This document shows positions 1 to 7,399 of a stretch of DNA of 64,000 nucleotides, piece after piece. Where the stretch lies: positions 67,105 through 131,104 of the forward strand of contig NZ_ML660188.1 of the NCBI RefSeq assembly GCF_007483665.1, in the 5' to 3' direction. The notes under the pieces were generated by a model. The model was not told the origin of the DNA. It did not search any database and saw nothing but the letters and a program-made list of their open reading frames with translations. Numbering within the stretch: the first letter of the stretch is position 1; every line of letters begins with the position of its first letter. Source of the DNA: Catellatospora sichuanensis. Lineage in GTDB: Bacteria > Actinomycetota > Actinomycetes > Mycobacteriales > Micromonosporaceae. Position numbers and translations under genes: made by a program.

Positions 1-546
1 GGCCGGGTCGTCCAGCAGCTTCGCCAGCAGTACCCGGCCCTCGACCTGGGCGACGATGGAGCGGGCCGCGTCACGGGTGTCGACGGCGGGGCCCGCCTGC
101 CCGGCGCTCTTCGCCTCGACGATCACCTTCTCGATCATGTCGATCTGCGCCTCGAAGATCTCCTGCAGCCGGTCGCGGATCTCCGGGACCTGGTTGCTGA
201 GTTCGGCGGCGAGGTTGCCGAACAGGCAGCCGACGACCAGGCCCGCCTGCTGCCGACCGGCCCGCTGGAATTGCTCGGTCGCCTCGAACAGGTCGCGCAG
301 CCGCTCCAGGGGCGCGCGACCGCTGCCGAGCAGCTCGCTCCACTGCTGCTGCTGAGCGGCCCAGTGCTCGTCGATGACGGTGAGCGCGAGCGCCTGCTTG
401 GAGGCGAAGAAGTGGTAGAAGCTGCCCTTCGGCACACCGGCGGCCGCGCAGATCTCCGCGACGCCCAGCGCCGAGTAGCCCCGCTGCTCGATCAGCGTCC
501 GGGCCGCTTCCAGGATCTTGTTCCGCGCGTCACTCGTTCTACCCAT
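1..546 (-). CDS. TetR-family repressor, LmrA/YxaF-like (3' end outside window)
   Basis: The minus-strand frame opens with ATG at 546 and is still open at base 1, so the last residues lie outside the window. The 182 visible residues start with a classical TetR helix-turn-helix at about residues 9-55, including GVPKGSFYHFFASK, the recognition-helix signature. The rest is all-helical, with a stretch around GCLFGNLAAEL typical of the LmrA/YxaF-like ligand domain. It is divergent from the SDR at 639, and the 92 bp between them hold palindromes that are probably its operators. I infer that it represses itself and the SDR-tautomerase pair until a small ligand binds. Family call is firm; ligand unknown. 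Confidence 0.93.
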   Translation of the reverse strand, partial: MGRTSDARNKILEAARTLIEQRGYSALGVAEICAAAGVPKGSFYHFFASKQALALTVIDEHWAAQQQQWSELLGSGRAPLERLRDLFEATEQFQRAGRQQAGLVVGCLFGNLAAELSNQVPEIRDRLQEIFEAQIDMIEKVIVEAKSAGQAGPAVDTRDAARSIVAQVEGRVLLAKLLDDPA

Positions 547-560
547 GGCATTGACGATAC

Positions 561-598
561 ACGACCAGTCGTCTACCTTTTAGTAGACCGGTCGTCTA
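561..598. promoter_or_regulatory. Probable TetR operator cluster between divergent genes
   Basis: Three overlapping dyads fill this stretch. ACGACCAGTCGT lies at 561-572. GTCTAC and GTAGAC form a perfect 6-bp inverted repeat with a 6-bp spacer (571-576 and 583-588). TAGACCGGTCGTCTA lies at 584-598. The TAGAC...GTCTA shape matches operators of several TetR repressors. The position, 15-52 bp upstream of the TetR start and 41-78 bp upstream of the SDR start, suits control of both promoters. Binding is inferred. Confidence 0.6.
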
Positions 599-638
599 GT
601 ACGCCTCCGGCCACCGCGAAGAGCAAAGGAAACGAACC

Positions 639-1355
639 ATGAGCTTCGAAAACGGGCAGAAGGTCGCTGTGATCACCGGTGCCTCGCAGGGCATCGGCGC
701 GGGCCTGGTGGAGGGCTACCGCAAGCTCGGCTACGGCGTCGTCGCGACCTCGCGCACCATCCCCGCCTCGGCCGACCCGAACATCGTGACCGTGCAGGGC
801 GACATCGCCCACGCCGACACCGCCGAGCGCGTGACCCAGGCTGCGCTGGACCGCTTCGGCCGCATCGACACCCTCGTCAACAACGCGGGCATCTTCATCG
901 CCAAGCCGTTCACCGACTACACCGTCGACGACCTCGCACAGGTCACCGGCATCAACCTCGCCGGATTCTTCCACCTCACCCAGCGGGTGCTGCCGCACCT
1001 GCTGGCAGCCGGCGGCGGTCACATCGTCAGCATCACCACGAGTCTGGTGGACCAGGCCGACAAGAACGTGCCGTCGGTGCTGGCCTCGCTGACCAAGGGC
1101 GGCATCAACTCCGCGACCAAGTCGCTGGCCATCGAGTACGCCTCGCGCGGCGTGCGGGTCAACGCCGTCGCGCCGGGCATCATCAAGACCCCGATGCACC
1201 CGGTCGAGTACCACGAGACGTACGCCGGGCTGCACCCCGTCGGCCGGATGGGCGAGACGGACGACATCGTCGGGGCGGTCCTGTACCTCGAGTCGGCACC
1301 CTTCGTCACCGGCGAGATCCTGCACGTCGACGGCGGCCAGAACGCCGGCCACTGA
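639..1355 (+). CDS. SDR-family oxidoreductase-like protein lacking the catalytic Tyr
   Basis: This 238-residue protein has the classical short-chain dehydrogenase fold. The nucleotide-binding TGASQGIG is at residues 13-20, NNAG at about 80-83, the active-site serine region SITTS at 131-135, and the PG...T cofactor loop follows RVNAVAPGIIKTP. The YxxxK signature is altered: the lysine is at 153 but residue 149, where Tyr is expected, is Ala (LASLTKGG). It begins with ATG after an AAAGGAAACG ribosome site and is followed 28 bp later by a tautomerase. Either another residue is the proton donor or the protein binds NAD(P) without classical SDR chemistry. Probably controlled by the divergent TetR gene. 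Confidence 0.92.
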   Translation: MSFENGQKVAVITGASQGIGAGLVEGYRKLGYGVVATSRTIPASADPNIVTVQGDIAHADTAERVTQAALDRFGRIDTLVNNAGIFIAKPFTDYTVDDLAQVTGINLAGFFHLTQRVLPHLLAAGGGHIVSITTSLVDQADKNVPSVLASLTKGGINSATKSLAIEYASRGVRVNAVAPGIIKTPMHPVEYHETYAGLHPVGRMGETDDIVGAVLYLESAPFVTGEILHVDGGQNAGH

Positions 1356-1383
1356 CCCGCCCGATCACCAGAGAGGACCGATC

Positions 1384-1623
1384 ATGCCCATCGTCAACAT
1401 CCAGATCACCCGCGAGGGCAGCACGCCGGGCACGGCGGCCGCGACCGCCGAGCAGAAGGCGGCGCTCATCGCGGGCGTCAGCAAGCTGCTGCTGGACGTG
1501 CTGGACAAGCCGCTGGACTCGACGTTCGTCGTCATCGACGAGGTCGAGCCCGAGAACTGGGGCCGGGGCGGCCTGCCCGTCCCGCAGTACCGCGAGCAGC
1601 AGCGCTCGGGCGACCGCCGGTAG
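1384..1623 (+). CDS. 4-oxalocrotonate tautomerase-family protein
   Basis: A 79-residue protein starting MPIVNIQITREG, the hallmark of the 4-OT family, in which Met is removed and Pro becomes the catalytic base of keto-enol tautomerisation. It is slightly longer than the 62-residue archetype, with a polar tail. A GAGAGGA ribosome site lies just upstream of the ATG. The 28-bp gap after the SDR suggests one transcript under the TetR repressor. The pairing of a tautomerase with an SDR-like protein suggests processing of a small carbonyl compound. The substrate cannot be read from the sequence. Confidence 0.9.
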   Translation: MPIVNIQITREGSTPGTAAATAEQKAALIAGVSKLLLDVLDKPLDSTFVVIDEVEPENWGRGGLPVPQYREQQRSGDRR

Positions 1624-1653
1624 GGCGTCTGCCCGCCGGGGCAAAGCAGGGGC

Positions 1654-3093
1654 GTGTGGTTTCCGTGTCACCGGGAACTGCGCGCCCCTGTCGGGACTCG
1701 CCGTGGCGTGACCCCTGACCGATTCCCTCTCCCCCGGCCCCGCGACGGAGCCGTCGGGCGCACCGTCACCGCCGTGCTGGCCTGCGCCACCCTGCTGGTG
1801 GTGCTGGCCCTGTGGGTGACCGCCGGCGGTGTGACCGAGCTGGGCACCGACGGCACCGGGCTGGTGACCGTGGCCCGCCTCACCGGGCTGACCGCCTCGG
1901 ATCTGCTCCTGCTGCAGGTGCTCGCGATGGCACGGGTGCCCTGGGTGGAGCGCGCCTGGGGCCAGGATCGGCTGGCCCGGATCCACCGGCTGCTCGGTTT
2001 CACCTCCTGCTGGCTGATGACCGCGCACGTGGTGCTGGTCGTCGCCGGGTACGCCGCGTCCACGGACACCGGTGTGCTCGCCCAGTCGGCCGATCTGGTG
2101 GTGCGTTATCCGGGGATGCTGCTGGCGGCGGCGGGCACGGCGCTGCTGGTCCTCGTCGTGGCGCTGTCGGTGCGGGCGGCACGGCGCCGGGCGCGCTACG
2201 AGAACTGGCACCTGCTGCACCTGTACGCGTATCTCGGGGTGGGCCTGGCCCTGCCGCACCAGTTGTGGAACGGGGCGCACTTCGTCACCTCCCGCGCCGC
2301 GACGGCCTACTGGTGGACGCTGTGGGGCTGCGCCGCCGCCGCGCTGCTGGCGTTCCGTGTCGGGCGGCCGCTGTGGCTGTCGCGCCGCCACCGGATCACC
2401 GTCGACGAGGTGCGCCACGAGGCGTCCGACGTGTACTCCGTGTACCTGTCGGGGCGGCGGCTGGACGGGCTGTCGGCGCGGCCCGGGCAGTTCCTGACCT
2501 GGCGGCTGCGCACCGGGCGCGGCTGGAGCCGGGCGCATCCGTTCTCGCTGTCCGAGGCCCCGCGCAAGGACCGGCTGCGGTTCACCTTCCGCGCCGCGGG
2601 CGACGACGGCGCCCGCCTGGCCGGGGCGGTCCCCGGCACGGCGGTGCTGATCGAGGGCCCCTTCGGTACGCTCACCGAGGGCCGCCGCCGCGGCGAGCGG
2701 GTGCTGCTGATGGCCGCGGGCATCGGCATCACGCCGATGCGCGCGCTGCTGGAGGGCATGCGGTACGTCGACGGCGAGCTGACCCTGATCTACCGGGCCC
2801 GCAGCGCCGACGAGCTGGTGCTGCGCGACGAGATCGACGGCATCGCCGCCGAGCGCGGCGCGCAGGTGATCTACCTGCCCGGTCCCCCGCCGACCGGACG
2901 CAGCTCGTGGCTCACCGCCGAGCTCGCCGAGCGCCACGCCGACCATGAGGCGCTCACCCGCCTGGTCCCGGAACTCGCCGCGCGGGACGTGTTCCTGTGC
3001 GGTCCCCCACCCTGGATGGCGGCGGCACGTGCCGCGCTGCGGACGGCCGGGGTGCCCGCGCGCCAGGTCCACGACGAGCGGTTCGGATGGTGA
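1654..3093 (+). CDS. Ferric-reductase-like membrane flavoprotein (ferredoxin reductase module)
   Basis: The N-terminal half (about residues 30-235) is a six-helix ferric-reductase-like transmembrane domain with paired histidines (RIHRLLGF, TAHVV, NWHLLHL, LPHQLW) suited to binding haem b. The C-terminal half is a ferredoxin-NADP-reductase module: FAD site RPGQFLTWRL at about 276, HPFSLSEAP at about 295, NAD(P) site MAAGIGITPM at about 353 and terminal FLCGPPPWM. It should pass electrons from cytosolic NAD(P)H across the membrane. Genes for an FMN-carrying protein and ApbE follow directly, so the likely acceptor is the flavinylated partner. The start is uncertain: GTG at 1654 is shown, but GTG at 1708 is equally possible and neither has a good ribosome site. 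Confidence 0.88.
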   Translation: MWFPCHRELRAPVGTRRGVTPDRFPLPRPRDGAVGRTVTAVLACATLLVVLALWVTAGGVTELGTDGTGLVTVARLTGLTASDLLLLQVLAMARVPWVERAWGQDRLARIHRLLGFTSCWLMTAHVVLVVAGYAASTDTGVLAQSADLVVRYPGMLLAAAGTALLVLVVALSVRAARRRARYENWHLLHLYAYLGVGLALPHQLWNGAHFVTSRAATAYWWTLWGCAAAALLAFRVGRPLWLSRRHRITVDEVRHEASDVYSVYLSGRRLDGLSARPGQFLTWRLRTGRGWSRAHPFSLSEAPRKDRLRFTFRAAGDDGARLAGAVPGTAVLIEGPFGTLTEGRRRGERVLLMAAGIGITPMRALLEGMRYVDGELTLIYRARSADELVLRDEIDGIAAERGAQVIYLPGPPPTGRSSWLTAELAERHADHEALTRLVPELAARDVFLCGPPPWMAAARAALRTAGVPARQVHDERFGW

Positions 3094-3096
3094 GTG

Positions 3097-3522
3097 ATGC
3101 GTAAGATCACGTTCTTCCTGCTGGCGACGATCGCGGGCCTGATCGGCCTGTTCAGCTACCGCACCAGCTTCGGCGAGGCGGTGCCGCAGTCCCGGCCCGC
3201 CGAAGCGGCGACGCCCGCGCCGTCGCCGACGGTCATCGCGGGTGGGCGGCTCGTCGACGGTGACGCGGTTTTCACGGAGTACGGCACCGTGCAGGTGCGG
3301 GTCACGTTCGCGGGCGGGCGCGTGGCCGACGTGGTGATCCTGCAGAAGCACACGGTGCACGAGCATTCGCTGGTGCTCAACGAACTCGCCCTGCCGCGGC
3401 TGCGGGAGCAGGTGCTCGACGCGCAGTCGGCCGAGGTCGACACCGTGTCCGGCGCCACCGCCACCAGCCGGGCATACCTGGACTCACTGCAGTCCGCGAT
3501 CGACCGGGCACACACCCCGTGA
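3097..3522 (+). CDS. FMN-binding domain protein with flavinylation motif
   Basis: A 141-residue protein with an N-terminal hydrophobic segment (about residues 4-20) that serves as signal or anchor, then a Pro/Ala linker and an FMN-binding domain like those of RnfG, NqrC and NosR. DTVSGATATS near residues 115-124 fits the consensus in which ApbE attaches FMN covalently to a Thr through a phosphoester bond. The extracytoplasmic location follows from the anchor. It starts right after the stop of the membrane reductase (GTG at 3094 or ATG at 3097; I choose ATG) and ends in a GTGA overlap with apbE. I infer that it carries electrons outside the membrane. Confidence 0.9.
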   Translation: MRKITFFLLATIAGLIGLFSYRTSFGEAVPQSRPAEAATPAPSPTVIAGGRLVDGDAVFTEYGTVQVRVTFAGGRVADVVILQKHTVHEHSLVLNELALPRLREQVLDAQSAEVDTVSGATATSRAYLDSLQSAIDRAHTP

Positions 3523-4292
3523 GCCCGCTCGTCCCGCCGCGGCGGGCCTGGGTCGAGCAGATCATGGGGATGCCGGTGAGCCTGCACCTGCGCGGCCCCG
3601 GTCTGGACTCGGCACCTGTCCGGCGGTCCGTGGACGCCGTGTTCGCGCTGCTGCGCGAGGCCGACGCGGTGTTCAGCACGTACCGGACGGACAGCGACGT
3701 GAGCCGGATCGACCGGGGCGAGCTGACCGTGGCGGACGCGCACCCGTGGGTGGCCGACGTCGCAGCGCTGTGCGACGAGGCCCGTGAGCACACCGGCGGC
3801 TGGTTCGACGCATGGCTGCCCGCCCCCGACGGGGCGCGGTGGTGGGATCCGTCCGGACTGGTCAAAGGCTGGGCGGTCGAGCGGGCGGCGGAGCTGCTGT
3901 CCGGTGCGGACTTCTGCCTCAACGCCGGTGGCGACGTCGTCGTGTCCGCTGCGCCCGGACACCCGCCGTGGCGGGTCGGGGTGGAGGACCCGCGGCAGCC
4001 GTCGCGGCTGGCCGAGGTGTTGACTCTGACGTCGGGCGCGGTCGCCACCTCGGGCACCGCGCAGCGCGGCGCGCACATCGTCGACCCGTACCGCAGGTCG
4101 ACGACGGCCGACGTAGCGGGCGTGACCGTCACCGGGCCGTCGCTGCGGTGGGCCGACGTGTACGCGACAGCGGCCGCCGCGAGCGGTGTGACCGGGTTGG
4201 ACCTGCTGCGCGGCACTGGATACGAGGGGATGCTGATCGGTCGGGACGGGCGCGCGCGAGTCACCGAGGGCTTCGCCGGTGCCCCCCGCTGA
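3519..4292 (+). CDS. apbE: FAD:protein FMN transferase ApbE
   Basis: A 257-residue ApbE-family enzyme that transfers FMN from FAD to a Thr of a target protein. Family signatures are in order: GMPVS near the start, DPSGLVKGWAVERA at about 110, NAGGDV at about 134, ATSGT at about 177, HIVDP at about 186 and the metal-site ADVYATA at about 212. It begins with GTG inside the stop of the FMN-binding gene (GTGA), so the two are translationally coupled and the neighbour is almost certainly the substrate. I see no obvious N-terminal signal peptide, so export, if any, is unclear. Confidence 0.93.
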   Translation: MSPLVPPRRAWVEQIMGMPVSLHLRGPGLDSAPVRRSVDAVFALLREADAVFSTYRTDSDVSRIDRGELTVADAHPWVADVAALCDEAREHTGGWFDAWLPAPDGARWWDPSGLVKGWAVERAAELLSGADFCLNAGGDVVVSAAPGHPPWRVGVEDPRQPSRLAEVLTLTSGAVATSGTAQRGAHIVDPYRRSTTADVAGVTVTGPSLRWADVYATAAAASGVTGLDLLRGTGYEGMLIGRDGRARVTEGFAGAPR

Positions 4293-4412
4293 CACCGCCG
4301 GACTTGTAGCATCCCCGCGACCCCGTCAGCTCCGGCGGGCTTGCCCGGCCCACGACCGCGACCCGCCCGTTCCCATCGACGCAGCCACGGTCGCCGCACG
4401 AGAGGAACAGCG

Positions 4413-5045
4413 TTGTCGACCGACCTACTCGGAGTTCCAGCGGCGCACGACACCCGCCCCGGACCCATCCGGCGGACACGGCGGGCGGTGGACCTGCTCT
4501 TCGCGGTCTTCGCGCTGCTGAGCCTGGTCCTGGCGTACGGCATGCTGATCTGGTTGGTGATCTCGCTGACCGAGCCGGACCGGTGGACGCGCGAACGACC
4601 CGACGCCGGTGAGGCCGCCCTGCACTGGGGTCTGCACCTGGCGTCGCTGGGCGTGCTCGTGCTCGGGCTGACGACCCTGGCGTTCCACCTGTTCCTTCAG
4701 CGGGCGGAGCCTGAGGACGACACCGAGGACCGCTGGCTGATCGCGGCCCGCGCCGCCGCCGGGACCGCCGTGTGGCTCGCTCTTGCGCTGACGGTGCTCC
4801 GCCGGTTGATGTTCACCGACTTCACCGATCCCGAGCGATGGACGGCGACGGCGTACATCGTCGGCGGGACCCTGCTCGTGGTGACCTCGCTCGTGCTCGC
4901 GGTGTATCTGCGCGGTTTTCCCGCCGAGCGCCGGTTCCGCATGGCCCGGCTCACGATCGGCGTCGGCATGTGTGCGCTGAGCCTGGTCACGTTGCTGGTG
5001 TCGGCTCTGCTGATCCCGTGGGGGGTCCCCTGCTGCCCCTACTAG
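4413..5045 (+). CDS. Multi-pass membrane protein ending in PCCPY
   Basis: Starting at TTG 4413, six bases after a GAGGAA ribosome site, the product has 210 residues and about five hydrophobic segments (roughly 30-50, 65-90, 105-125, 140-160 and 172-198). I recognise no known family. The C-terminus is a short turn and then PWGVPCCPY. The next gene encodes a membrane protein of similar size and layout that ends LPAPLPCCP, so the two look like diverged paralogues with a conserved terminal Cys pair. It lies 120 bp after apbE on the same strand and may extend the flavin electron-transfer cluster, but that link is inference. Confidence 0.75.
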   Translation: MSTDLLGVPAAHDTRPGPIRRTRRAVDLLFAVFALLSLVLAYGMLIWLVISLTEPDRWTRERPDAGEAALHWGLHLASLGVLVLGLTTLAFHLFLQRAEPEDDTEDRWLIAARAAAGTAVWLALALTVLRRLMFTDFTDPERWTATAYIVGGTLLVVTSLVLAVYLRGFPAERRFRMARLTIGVGMCALSLVTLLVSALLIPWGVPCCPY

Positions 5046-5156
5046 AACCGCGGGTCGGCACCCGGCCGGCGGAACGCTAACGCCCCGCTAACACCACGTT
5101 GGACAGACTCCCACCGGGTGACCGCGGTCCGCGGTCGGGAGCGAAACGGTGGTGAC

Positions 5157-5771
5157 ATGACCGATCCGGCGACGGGCACGACGACGCAACTGCACCTCGG
5201 CATGCTCGCGTGGGCCTCCGCCGCGGCGGCACGGCGACTGCTGTACCCGTTCTTCGCCGGCGTGGCAGGCATCGGCGGCACCGTGATCTTCGCGGCGATC
5301 GGCTGGACGCTCGTCGGGATGGTGCTGCGCTCCGACCCGGACGTGATCATGCGTTACTGGCTGTGGCACATGGTCGCGGCGGCACTGCTCCCGGCCGGCC
5401 TGGGTGTGCTGTCGGTGCAGCTGTTCCACCAGGTCGGCGACGGCGAGGGCGCCGAGCGGGCCTGGCTGGTGTGGGCGCAGGTCAGCGCCGCCCTCGCGCC
5501 GCTACCCGGCCTGGTGCTGATGATCGCCAGGCCGCTGCTGTTCCAGGGCTACGACGTCCACGAACGCTGGGGCGTGCCCGTGCTGCTCGCCGGCGGGATC
5601 GCGCTGGCAGGCGCCGTGGCGGCCGGTGTCCGCCACGTACGGCGGGTGCCGGCACGCCTGCGGCCCGCGGTGGTCCGGCTGGCGACCGGCGTGGCCATGG
5701 TGGCGACCGGCCTCACCGCGATCGGGCTGACCGCGCTGTACCTGCCCGCGCCGCTGCCGTGCTGCCCCTGA
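5157..5771 (+). CDS. Multi-pass membrane protein ending in PCCP (paralogue of preceding gene)
   Basis: A 204-residue protein with about five transmembrane stretches (near 28-50, 65-85, 98-118, 132-152 and 175-198), starting at ATG 5157 after AACGGTGGTGAC. The family is unknown to me. It ends LPAPLPCCP, echoing the PCCPY terminus of the upstream gene, and has similar length and topology. The sequence otherwise differs, so duplication would be old. The paired terminal cysteines could be a metal, disulfide or thiol-redox site just outside the last helix; which side faces the cytoplasm cannot be settled here. It ends 6 bp from the convergent Lrp gene. Confidence 0.72.
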   Translation: MTDPATGTTTQLHLGMLAWASAAAARRLLYPFFAGVAGIGGTVIFAAIGWTLVGMVLRSDPDVIMRYWLWHMVAAALLPAGLGVLSVQLFHQVGDGEGAERAWLVWAQVSAALAPLPGLVLMIARPLLFQGYDVHERWGVPVLLAGGIALAGAVAAGVRHVRRVPARLRPAVVRLATGVAMVATGLTAIGLTALYLPAPLPCCP

Positions 5772-5777
5772 TAGGGC

Positions 5778-6239
5778 TCACTCCGCCAGGTGGATGCGGG
5801 GTGCGCGCTGCTCGAACGGGGTGGACAGCACCACGGTCGTACGCGTGGTGACGTTGGCCGAGGTGCGGATCTCCTGCAGCAGGCGCTCCAGGTCGACCGG
5901 TGACGCGACGCGTACCAGCAGGATGTAGAAGTCCTCACCGGCCACCGAGAAGCACGACTCGATCTCGGACAGGTGCGCCAGGCGCTCGGGGGCGTCGTCG
6001 GGCTGCGCCGGGTCGAACGGGCGGATCGCCACGAACGCCGTCAGCGGCAGGCCGATCGCGTTGTAGTCGACGCGCGCGCCGTACCCGGTGATGACGCCGC
6101 GCTGCTCCAGCCGGCGTACCCGCTGGTGGACGGCGGACACGGACAGCCCGACCTTCTCGGCCAGGTCCGTGTACGACATGCGCCCGTCAGCGGTCAGGGC
6201 CGAAACGATGGCCTGGTCGGTCTCTTCCACGGCGCTCAA
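5778..6239 (-). CDS. Lrp/AsnC-family transcriptional regulator
   Basis: A 153-residue protein of standard family length. The N-terminal helix-turn-helix covers about residues 5-55 (LTADGRMSYTDLAEKVGLS), with VSAVHQRVRRLEQRGVI as recognition helix and wing. The C-terminal half (about 65-145) is the RAM/AsnC ligand-sensing domain, which usually binds amino acids. The chosen TTG start sits one base after the stop of the zinc dehydrogenase gene; GTG at 6230 is an alternative and would shorten it by three residues. It is probably co-transcribed with the dehydrogenase and may regulate it. Confidence 0.92.
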   Translation of the reverse strand: MSAVEETDQAIVSALTADGRMSYTDLAEKVGLSVSAVHQRVRRLEQRGVITGYGARVDYNAIGLPLTAFVAIRPFDPAQPDDAPERLAHLSEIESCFSVAGEDFYILLVRVASPVDLERLLQEIRTSANVTTRTTVVLSTPFEQRAPRIHLAE

Positions 6240-6240
6240 G

Positions 6241-7293
6241 CTACACCGACCCGCCGTTCGGGCGCACCAGCACTTTCAGCGCCTTCCGATCGTTCATCGC
6301 GGCATATCCGCCGGGCACCCCGTCGAGATCGACGGAGGAGTCGAAGACCGGCGACGGGTCCAGCGTCCCGGCCAGCACGTCGGCGAGCAGCTCCGGAATG
6401 TACGCGCGGGCGGGTGCGACACCGCCGCGCAGCGCCACGTTGCGGCCGAACATGTCGCCGATGTCGACGCCCGCCGAGCCGCCGTGCGGCACGCCGACGA
6501 AGCCGACCGCTCCGCCGTCGCGGGCCACCCCGATCGCGGTACGCATCGACTGCTCGGTGCCGACGGCCTCGATGACCGCGTGCGCGCCCTGCCCACCGGT
6601 CAGCTCCCGCACCACGGCGACGGCCTCGTCGCCGCGCTCGGGCACCACGTCGGTCGCGCCGAACCGCCTGGCCAGCGCGGTGCGGGAGTCGTGGCGACCC
6701 AGCGCGATGATGCGCTCGGCGCCGAGGCGGTGCGCGGCGAGCACGCCGCACAGGCCGACCGCGCCGTCGCCGACCACGGCGACGGTGCCGCCCTTGCGAA
6801 CCCCGGCGGAGAGCGCGGCGTGGTGGCCGGTCGACATCACATCGGACAGCGCGAGGATCTTGACGAGTAACGCGTCATCGAGCCCGGACGGCAGCTTGAC
6901 CAGGGTGCCGTCGGCGTACGGGACCCGCACGGCCTGACCCTGGCCGCCGTCGGAGCCGGGCTGGCCCCAGAAGCCGCCGACCGGGCAGGAGGTGTGCAGG
7001 CCCTCGCGGCAGAACTCACAGGTGCCGTCGGACCACACGAACGGGGCCACCACCGTGTCACCGGGCTTGACGCCGGTGACGTCCGCCCCGGCGGACTCGA
7101 CGACGCCCAGGAACTCGTGTCCGATGCGCTGTCCCGGCTCGCGTGCCGCGACGCCCTGGTAGGCCCACAGGTCACTGCCGCAGATACAGGCGTGCGTCAC
7201 CCGGACCACGGCGTCGGTCGGGTGCACCAGGACCGGATCGGGCACGTCCTCGACCCGCACGTCGTGCGGGCCGTAGATCACCGTTGCGCGCAT
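6241..7293 (-). CDS. Zinc-dependent alcohol dehydrogenase (MDR family)
   Basis: A 350-residue medium-chain dehydrogenase. The catalytic zinc ligands are visible in ACICGSD (Cys about 37) and GHEFLGVVE (His-Glu about 59-60). A cysteine group DGTCEFCREGLHTSC near 90-105 sits where the structural zinc lobe lies, though it offers three cysteines rather than the usual four. The NAD(P)-binding fold begins at VAVVGDGAVGLCGVLAA. It probably oxidises or reduces a small alcohol or aldehyde; the substrate is unknown. It is transcribed ahead of the Lrp regulator with a one-base gap. Confidence 0.92.
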   Translation of the reverse strand: MRATVIYGPHDVRVEDVPDPVLVHPTDAVVRVTHACICGSDLWAYQGVAAREPGQRIGHEFLGVVESAGADVTGVKPGDTVVAPFVWSDGTCEFCREGLHTSCPVGGFWGQPGSDGGQGQAVRVPYADGTLVKLPSGLDDALLVKILALSDVMSTGHHAALSAGVRKGGTVAVVGDGAVGLCGVLAAHRLGAERIIALGRHDSRTALARRFGATDVVPERGDEAVAVVRELTGGQGAHAVIEAVGTEQSMRTAIGVARDGGAVGFVGVPHGGSAGVDIGDMFGRNVALRGGVAPARAYIPELLADVLAGTLDPSPVFDSSVDLDGVPGGYAAMNDRKALKVLVRPNGGSV

Positions 7294-7399
7294 CTGATCA
7301 TCGTAGTCGCGGCGGTTCGTCCCGGTCGCCGGGATACCCTGCGGCGCGCGGCGCGACGGTCACATCGTTGCGCTGCCGCCCGATGGTGCGCGGGCCCGG

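Noticed and set aside
1306-3366. Long antisense open frame (about 690 codons) over the ferric-reductase-like gene
   Set aside because: Arg/Gly/Pro/His-rich low-complexity translation, typical of the complement of high-GC genes; the opposite strand has clear domains.
4293-4412. Independent promoter for the PCCP membrane-protein pair (TAGCAT at 4307)
   Set aside because: A -10-like hexamer exists but no convincing -35 at the right distance.
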